Below are positions 59,195-64,000 of a stretch of DNA of 64,000 nt, piece after piece. A program made the translations under genes and the position numbers. Below the pieces are notes generated by a model, which was not told the DNA's origin, ran no database searches, and saw only the letters and a list, made by a program, of their open reading frames with translations. Origin of the DNA: Anaerolineales bacterium (GTDB lineage Bacteria > Chloroflexota > Anaerolineae > Anaerolineales > Villigracilaceae); the NCBI GenBank assembly GCA_020634895.1, contig JACKAV010000003.1, positions 372,001 through 436,000 on the forward strand. The letters are read 5' to 3'. The stretch's first letter is position 1. Each line of letters starts with the position of its first letter.

Positions 59195-60300
59195 TATGCA
59201 GTCATCCTTGTCAGCCAGGATTCTCTTGGGTCGGTTTGAACAGCTAAAGGTCCAGAGACGAGGCGCTGAATTTCATCCAGAATTTCGTTGTGGAAGGGAA
59301 CGACGCCGCCGGGTCGACCGTAAAATTCGACCGGGACTCGTCCGCGAACAGTGAGCAGGACGTCATCGAGCATTTGACCCATATTCATTTCTGTGACGAG
59401 GAACGCCTCAGCCTGCGGGATGAGTTGTTCCAGCGCTTCATACGGGAACGGGCTGACGGTGATCGGTCTTAAAAGCCCGACCTTGATACCTTGTGCGCGC
59501 GCCTCGCGGACAGCCGAGAGCGCAACACGCCCTGCCGTGCCGAAACCGATGACCACGTATTTGGCGTCATCGAGGAAGTATTCCTTATAGCGGACTTCAT
59601 TGGTTTGCACTTCCTTCCAACGTTTGAGCATGCGCAGGTTGGTTTTTTCTTCGTCGAGCGGGTTGAGGTAAATGGAAGTGAGGAGGCGGCGTTCACGGTT
59701 CATTGCGCCGTTGGTCGCCCAATCGAAATCCTTGCGTTTGACTTCCATCATCTCGGGCATCTCGGCGGGTTCCATCATCTGACCGACTGAGCCGTCAAGG
59801 ATCATCATGGCGATCATGCGGTATTTTTCCGCGAGGTCGAAGGACAGACCCATCAGGTCGATGGCTTCCTGAATGGAAGCGGGCGCCAGTACGATGCGCG
59901 GATAATCGCCGTGTCCGCCGCCGCGAACTGCCTGGTTGTAATCGCTTTGGGCGGGTGCGATATTGCCGAGACCGGGTCCGCCGCGCATGACGTTCACTAA
60001 AACGGCAGGGATTTCGGTTCCGGCGATGTACGATAAACCTTCCATCATCAGGCTCACGCCCGGTGACGAAGATGTGGACATGACGCGCACGCCGGTGCAT
60101 GCCGCGCCATAGACCATGTTGATCGCGCCAAGTTCAGATTCAGCTTGTACGAAGGCACGCCCAAGTTCGGGCATGCGGCGCGAGAGGTATTCCAGTATTT
60201 CTGTTTGCGGGGTGATTGGGTAACCGAAATACGCTTCGAGCCCCGCGCGAACAGCGGCTTCGGCTATTGCTTCATTGCCTTTCCATAATTCTTTTGGCAT
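59194..60300 (-). CDS. korA: 2-oxoacid:ferredoxin oxidoreductase, alpha subunit
   Basis: A 368-residue alpha subunit with WKGNEAIAEAAVRAG, FGYPITPQTEIL, SSPGVSLMMEGLSYIAG and RGGPGLGNIAPAQSDYNQ in the pyrophosphate domain. The specificity for 2-oxoglutarate is likely but a branched 2-oxoacid is possible. I use the ATG at 60300 with GGAGA 6 bp upstream. It is preceded by a palindromic repeat and the ferredoxin gene. Confidence 0.93.
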   Translation of the reverse strand: MPKELWKGNEAIAEAAVRAGLEAYFGYPITPQTEILEYLSRRMPELGRAFVQAESELGAINMVYGAACTGVRVMSTSSSPGVSLMMEGLSYIAGTEIPAVLVNVMRGGPGLGNIAPAQSDYNQAVRGGGHGDYPRIVLAPASIQEAIDLMGLSFDLAEKYRMIAMMILDGSVGQMMEPAEMPEMMEVKRKDFDWATNGAMNRERRLLTSIYLNPLDEEKTNLRMLKRWKEVQTNEVRYKEYFLDDAKYVVIGFGTAGRVALSAVREARAQGIKVGLLRPITVSPFPYEALEQLIPQAEAFLVTEMNMGQMLDDVLLTVRGRVPVEFYGRPGGVVPFHNEILDEIQRLVSGPLAVQTDPRESWLTRMTA

Positions 60301-60316
60301 TCTTATCTCCAATAAT

Positions 60317-60343
60317 GTAGGGGCGGGGTTACCCCGCCCCTAC
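60317..60343. repeat. 27-bp palindromic repeat, copy 2
   Basis: GTAGGGGCGGGG/CCCCGCCCCTAC with loop TTA, flanked by AT and GAAT, almost identical to the unit at 25635-25661. It lies inside the kor operon between the ferredoxin and alpha genes. Confidence 0.93.
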
Positions 60344-60352
60344 GAATGGCAT

Positions 60353-60598
60353 TTACACCGCCACGGTGGCGGGCCTTTTGGTGATCTCACGATATACGGT
60401 AATTGCCGCATCCGGGCAAACTACCGCACAAATAGCACACCCCGTGCAGCCGTCCTTGAACGTGTGCGCGGGGTGGTATCCCTTGGGGGTAAGGTGCGAC
60501 ATATCCAGTTCCATTACCTCCTGTGGACATGCGCTGATGCATAGTTCGCATCCCTTGCAATATGTATCACTGACTTCGATCCAGCCTTTTGCTGCCAT
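60353..60598 (-). CDS. korD: Ferredoxin-type delta subunit of 2-oxoacid:ferredoxin oxidoreductase (2x[4Fe-4S])
   Basis: An 81-residue protein with two complete 4Fe-4S sites: CKGCELCISACP and CTGCAICAVVCP. It receives electrons from the alpha-beta-gamma subunits. AAGGAG stands 6 bp before the ATG at 60598; a longer upstream frame has no ferredoxin features and is not used. First gene of the korDABC operon. Confidence 0.93.
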   Translation of the reverse strand: MAAKGWIEVSDTYCKGCELCISACPQEVMELDMSHLTPKGYHPAHTFKDGCTGCAICAVVCPDAAITVYREITKRPATVAV

Positions 60599-60904
60599 CG
60601 GATCTCCTTGAATTGATTTTGTCACACCGGGCGCAGCAAAATGTCTTTTGGTCCAGGCATTGATTTTGCTCTGCTCACTATGACATCTGTAGATTGAAAA
60701 GTTCGACAATCTTGGGCGGATTTCTCCACCATTTTGATTATGTCGTTTTCGGAAGTTTGGGAGTAGTGCCAAGCGTCATATGCGGAGGTGTACAAAGGTC
60801 ATTGCTTTTTTTGCCCATAAAATAAGGACTTTGGGGGCATCCTTTTCTTTATATTCAAATTAATGGATATATATATAATTCTGCAAAAAACTGGAGGAAC
60901 GAGT
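60599..60904. other. Intergenic region between divergent genes
   Basis: About 306 bp with no coding sequence I can support. It must hold the promoters for korDABC (leftward) and the small membrane protein (rightward); a TATAAT-like stretch near 60869-60878 and the GGAGG before 60905 belong to the rightward gene. No repeat or RNA structure is evident. Confidence 0.6.
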
Positions 60905-61174
60905 ATGGAAAACCTGAAAGACTGGCTGTTAGGGCTGGATGCATTGATCTTCATGATCCTGATATTTGGCGGGTTTGTACTGTGGGAGTTGAAATCAGGC
61001 GAATTCCCCTTGCGTTGGTTTGGGTCGATACATCGTGACCATCGTCCATTGTTCTATTGGATGGGTATGTTGGTCCATTTTGCCATTTTGGGCGTGATGG
61101 TCTATGCGTGGTCGACCGGGTTGCGATTGCCAATAAGCGATTTTTTTGATTATGTGAGCTCGCGAAACAGTTGA
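60905..61174 (+). CDS. Small two-helix membrane protein
   Basis: An 89-residue protein with two hydrophobic segments (DALIFMILIFGGFVLWEL and YWMGMLVHFAILGVMVYAW) and a short basic linker (SIHRDHRP). I do not recognise the family. GGAGG 7 bp before the ATG at 60905 supports the start; an upstream in-frame ATG lacks such a site. It is followed by a terminator, so it is a single-gene unit. Confidence 0.7.
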   Translation: MENLKDWLLGLDALIFMILIFGGFVLWELKSGEFPLRWFGSIHRDHRPLFYWMGMLVHFAILGVMVYAWSTGLRLPISDFFDYVSSRNS

Positions 61175-61236
61175 CATTTACAGGTTGAGTAAGAGACAAT
61201 TTAATTGAATCAGAAGTGATAAATTGATCAGTGGAC

Positions 61237-61269
61237 AGCGATGGATGAACTCCATCGCTCTTTATTTTA
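61237..61269 (+). terminator. Rho-independent terminator
   Basis: Stem AGCGATGGA/TCCATCGCT (61237-61245 and 61251-61259) with loop TGAAC and a T-rich tail. Confidence 0.85.
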
Positions 61270-61308
61270 TGGGTGGTAGAATCATTATATAAATCATTGG
61301 AGGATTTC

Positions 61309-62520
61309 ATGACCGAAGTCGTGATCGTCGATGCAATTCGTACACCTGTTGGAGCATTGGGAGGAGCCCTTTCAGCGGTTCGCCCTGATGATCTGGCGGC
61401 GCATGTGATCAAAGTTATTTTGGAACGTAATCCATTCGACCCTGCACTGGTTGAAGAAGTTTTCATGGGTTGTGCAAATCAAGCTGGTGAAGATAACCGC
61501 AATGTGGCGCGGATGGCGTTGCTGCTCGCCGGTCTGCCGGTGGAAGTTGGCGGCGTGACGGTTAACCGTCTATGCGCTTCAGGCTTGAATGCCGTCAACA
61601 TGGCGGCACGCGCCATCAAGGCAGGCGAAGGCGATTTGTACATCGCAGGCGGGGTCGAGTCCATGAGCCGCGCGCCGTATTCACTTCCAAAGGCAGAATC
61701 AGGCTTCCCGTTCGGAAATCTCACAGCGTATGATACAGCGTTGGGATGGCGTTATCCGAACCCGCAGATGAAAGCCATGCATGGCACTGAGTCCATGGGC
61801 GAGACAGCAGAAAATATCGCTGCGGAACGTCCGCATATTACGCGTGAAATGCAGGATGCGTTCGCGCTGCATAGTCATCAACGCGCGATTGCCGCCATCG
61901 ATTCGGGACGCTTCAAACAGGAAATTGTGCCTGTGACCATTCCCCAGCGGAAAGGCGACCCGAAGGTTGTGGATACAGACGAACGTCCGCGCCGCGATAC
62001 ATCAATGGAATCGTTGGCAAGGCTCAAGCCTGCTTTCAAAAAAGAGGGGGGAACCGTTACGGCTGGAAATTCGTCTGGTTTAAATGACGGCGCCGCCGCG
62101 CTTTTGGTGATGAGCGAAGAAAAAGCCAAATCGTTGAACCTCAAGCCGCTTGCCCGCGTCATCACATCCGCTTCGGCTGGAGTCCCACCGCGTGTGATGG
62201 GGTACGGTCCCATCCCCGCCACTCGCAAGGCGCTCGAACGCGCCGGGCTGAAAATGAAAGACATTGGCTTGATGGAAATTAACGAGGCTTTTGCTGTGCA
62301 GTCCCTTTCTGTGGTGGAAGACCTCGAAGTCGACCCTGAGATCGTCAACGTGAATGGCGGCGCCATCGCCATTGGACATCCGCTTGGCTGCTCTGGCGCG
62401 CGGATTTTGACCACGCTTCTTCACGAGATGAAACTTCGCAAGAACGTCAAATACGGCGTGGCGACTTTGTGTGTTGGAGTGGGTCAGGGTGAAGCGACGG
62501 TGGTCGAGTATTTAGGATAG
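61309..62520 (+). CDS. Thiolase (acetyl-CoA C-acyltransferase)
   Basis: A 403-residue thiolase. The nucleophilic Cys is in VNRLCASGLNAV, the catalytic His in NGGAIAIGHPLGCSGARI and the second Cys in TLCVGVGQGEA; AIRTPVGALGGAL is the start signature. It may act in beta-oxidation (3-ketoacyl-CoA thiolysis) or make acetoacetyl-CoA. ATG 61309 with GGAGG is used; an upstream frame enters the promoter. It is next to a YCF48-like lipoprotein. Confidence 0.95.
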   Translation: MTEVVIVDAIRTPVGALGGALSAVRPDDLAAHVIKVILERNPFDPALVEEVFMGCANQAGEDNRNVARMALLLAGLPVEVGGVTVNRLCASGLNAVNMAARAIKAGEGDLYIAGGVESMSRAPYSLPKAESGFPFGNLTAYDTALGWRYPNPQMKAMHGTESMGETAENIAAERPHITREMQDAFALHSHQRAIAAIDSGRFKQEIVPVTIPQRKGDPKVVDTDERPRRDTSMESLARLKPAFKKEGGTVTAGNSSGLNDGAAALLVMSEEKAKSLNLKPLARVITSASAGVPPRVMGYGPIPATRKALERAGLKMKDIGLMEINEAFAVQSLSVVEDLEVDPEIVNVNGGAIAIGHPLGCSGARILTTLLHEMKLRKNVKYGVATLCVGVGQGEATVVEYLG

Positions 62521-62542
62521 TTACGAAAGTCAAAGGAGAAAA

Positions 62543-63739
62543 ATGAAACGAATTCTCTTTGCCCTTGTTCTGGTTGTGATGCTGGCGGCTTGTGCATCAC
62601 CGGCAGCCACAACTGAATCGACGGGCGTAATTGAACCAACAGCAACAACGGAAGCGGCTTCAGTCGCTCCGTTATCTGCTGAGGCGCCCCAGGAAACGCC
62701 CCAGCCGACCGATATCAACGCGCCGTTGATCGAGTCGCCTTCCCTTATCAATATTCAGATGCTGGATGAAAACATTGGATGGGGCGTCAGTGAAGAGAAC
62801 GTGGTCCGCACAGATGATGGCGGGGTAACTTGGTATGACGTTACGCCTCCCAATTTCGCCGATGGCGGCTATCTCGCCACTGCGGATTTTTACGATGCCG
62901 ATCATGCCTGGGTGCAAATACCGGATATGAATCAATACCCGAACGGCGGAAGTCTTTACCGCACCGTCGATGGCGGTGTGACATGGGAATCCAATTCCAC
63001 ACCGTTTAGCGGGGGGACGTTCAAATTTATCGATGAGAATAACGGCTGGGTCATGGCGGATCTCGGCGTAGGCGCAGGTTCGATGGCGGTTTCCATTTTC
63101 CAAACCAGTGATGGTGGCGTGACGTGGGAGCGAATGTACACCAACGATCCCAATATCGAAAGTTCGAGCGACACGCTTCCATTGGGCGGAATCAAGAATT
63201 TCATTCTGCCGTTGAATACGAACGTCGCGTGGGTGGGTGGAGTTGTGTACGCACCTGGCGAGGCGTATTTGTATCGCAGTGATGATGGCGGTGAGACCTG
63301 GTTCAACATCAACCTTGTTTTGCCGGACGGCGCCGCCGATAGCGAACTCACTGTGCTCGGGCTGGTCTTTGTTTCGCAGACAAAAGGCGTGCTGGCATTG
63401 CGCATGACATCCGATAACGCGGAGACGATCGTTTATTCAACCGAAGACGGCGGCAACTCGTGGACGCTTCTGCCCGTCACATTTGAGGGATACGGCATTC
63501 TCGAAACACCGTCAGCGAGTGAAATGGTCTTCTATAACAATGACCAGTTCTACGTCACGAATGATGCGGGTGAAACCGTCGAGCAGGTCACGCCGGAAAT
63601 TCCCTTCGGTGACTCGATCGTGGATATGAGCTTCGTCAGTTCCAAGATCGGCTGGGTGATCACATCAGACCCGACGACCGGCGCGCGTTCCCTTTACAAG
63701 ACGACAGACAGCGGCGCGACTTGGACGCCGCTGCCATAG
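62543..63739 (+). CDS. YCF48/BNR-repeat lipoprotein
   Basis: A 398-residue secreted lipoprotein (signal with LVVMLAACAS, lipobox Cys17), a Thr/Ala/Pro-rich linker (to about 60) and a seven-bladed-type propeller with repeated DDGGVTWYDV, VDGGVTWES, SDGGVTWERM, DDGGETWFNI, EDGGNSWTLL and DSGATWTPL blades (BNR/Asp-box, YCF48 family). It probably binds a protein or glycan at the surface. AAGGAG before the ATG. Confidence 0.9.
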   Translation: MKRILFALVLVVMLAACASPAATTESTGVIEPTATTEAASVAPLSAEAPQETPQPTDINAPLIESPSLINIQMLDENIGWGVSEENVVRTDDGGVTWYDVTPPNFADGGYLATADFYDADHAWVQIPDMNQYPNGGSLYRTVDGGVTWESNSTPFSGGTFKFIDENNGWVMADLGVGAGSMAVSIFQTSDGGVTWERMYTNDPNIESSSDTLPLGGIKNFILPLNTNVAWVGGVVYAPGEAYLYRSDDGGETWFNINLVLPDGAADSELTVLGLVFVSQTKGVLALRMTSDNAETIVYSTEDGGNSWTLLPVTFEGYGILETPSASEMVFYNNDQFYVTNDAGETVEQVTPEIPFGDSIVDMSFVSSKIGWVITSDPTTGARSLYKTTDSGATWTPLP

Positions 63740-63849
63740 CGCTTCACTCCGCGCCGACGCCTGAATCTTGAACGTTGAGCTTTTGCTTCTCTGCAAGTAA
63801 CTCGACGGTTATGCCGATGTTGTAAAATAATCGCAAAGGAGAGAGACTT

Positions 63850-64000
63850 ATGAATAATCTTGTTCGAGATTGGATGTCCAGCCCCGTTATTGTTGTTGAC
63901 CCGGATACGAGCGTTTCTCACACCATGACCCTGATGCGCCGCCGCAATATCCATAGTGTGGTGGTCGATATAAGTGACAAGAACCCCGCGTATGGGATCG
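63850..64000 (+). CDS. CBS domain protein (3' end outside window)
   Basis: The frame opens with ATG 63850 behind GGAGAGAG and stays open to the window end, 50 codons. DWMSSPVIVVDPDTSVSHTM and LMRRRNIHSVVVDISD are a CBS domain, typical of the single- or double-CBS proteins that bind adenosine nucleotides. The rest is unseen. Confidence 0.85.
   Translation, partial: MNNLVRDWMSSPVIVVDPDTSVSHTMTLMRRRNIHSVVVDISDKNPAYGI

Noticed and set aside
60599..60772. N-terminal extension of the ferredoxin KorD
   Set aside because: No ferredoxin-like sequence is present there, and AAGGAG marks the ATG at 60598.

Overview
The window looks like a chromosomal segment of an Anaerolineae-type member of the Chloroflexota. 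This is an inference from gene content: secreted proteins with NBR1-type Ig-like domains and Thr/Pro-rich tails, tandem FemAB-like enzymes, a Na+-translocating decarboxylase, a four-subunit 2-oxoacid:ferredoxin oxidoreductase, an ADP-forming acyl-CoA synthetase and many short repeats. I see no rRNA, phage, insertion sequence or CRISPR array. One tRNA (Ser-CGA) is present.

Layout. 1-7333 (+) is a cell-envelope polysaccharide cluster: glycosyltransferase, polyprenyl-phosphate sugar transferase, SDR epimerase, CapD-like dehydratase and two tandem FemAB-like transferases. 7403-8377 (+) is a PLP desulfhydrase/deaminase. 8626-12571 (-) is an operon of ADP-forming acyl-CoA synthetase, DUF1330 protein, serine hydrolase and MOSC protein. 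13105-16680 (-) is a complete biotin-dependent Na+-pump decarboxylase (alpha, gamma, biotin carrier, beta). 16894-19370 (-) holds an M24 peptidase and an MFS carrier. 19503-25631 (+) is a TetR-controlled ABC exporter operon resembling E. coli cecR-ybhGFSR, but with split ATPases and an SRPBCC gene between them. 25666-28193 (-) holds PspC, a B-box membrane protein, a GyrI-like protein and DinB. 28372-31743 (+) encodes two secreted or lipid-anchored proteins. 31745-38815 (-) includes a histidine kinase/response regulator operon, a LysM protein and a CorC-like protein. 39060-41354 (-) includes selD and a prohibitin-like protein. 41423-42091 (+) is a PyrK-like protein. 42117-45576 (-) is a secreted protein and the ManNAc/ManNAcA sugar-nucleotide genes. 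45705-54528 (+) holds NfeD/stomatin, GNAT, acyltransferase, RNase D, beta-CASP nuclease, tRNA-Ser, a two-gene NAD synthetase and an MFS carrier. 54566-60598 (-) holds lipid acyltransferase, ClpS, aldo/keto reductase, RidA and korDABC. 60905-64000 (+) holds a small membrane protein, thiolase, a YCF48-like lipoprotein and a partial CBS protein.

The metabolic genes fit an anaerobic or facultative, peptide/organic-acid-oxidising lifestyle: Kor makes reduced ferredoxin and acyl-CoA, the ADP-forming synthetase recovers ATP, and the decarboxylase makes a sodium gradient.

The strongest hidden signal is selD. A simple ORF call starts at 40122 and loses the N-terminus. The same frame continues upstream through one UGA at 40209-40207, exactly at the catalytic Cys/Sec position of selenophosphate synthetase (CAG-U-ASK), with a SECIS-like hairpin just downstream. 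The gene is therefore read here as a selenoprotein (40269-39211). The second theme is repeats: 7-bp tandem repeats and palindromes lie between operon genes and, unusually, in frame inside coding sequences (both FemAB genes and the acyl-CoA synthetase linker).
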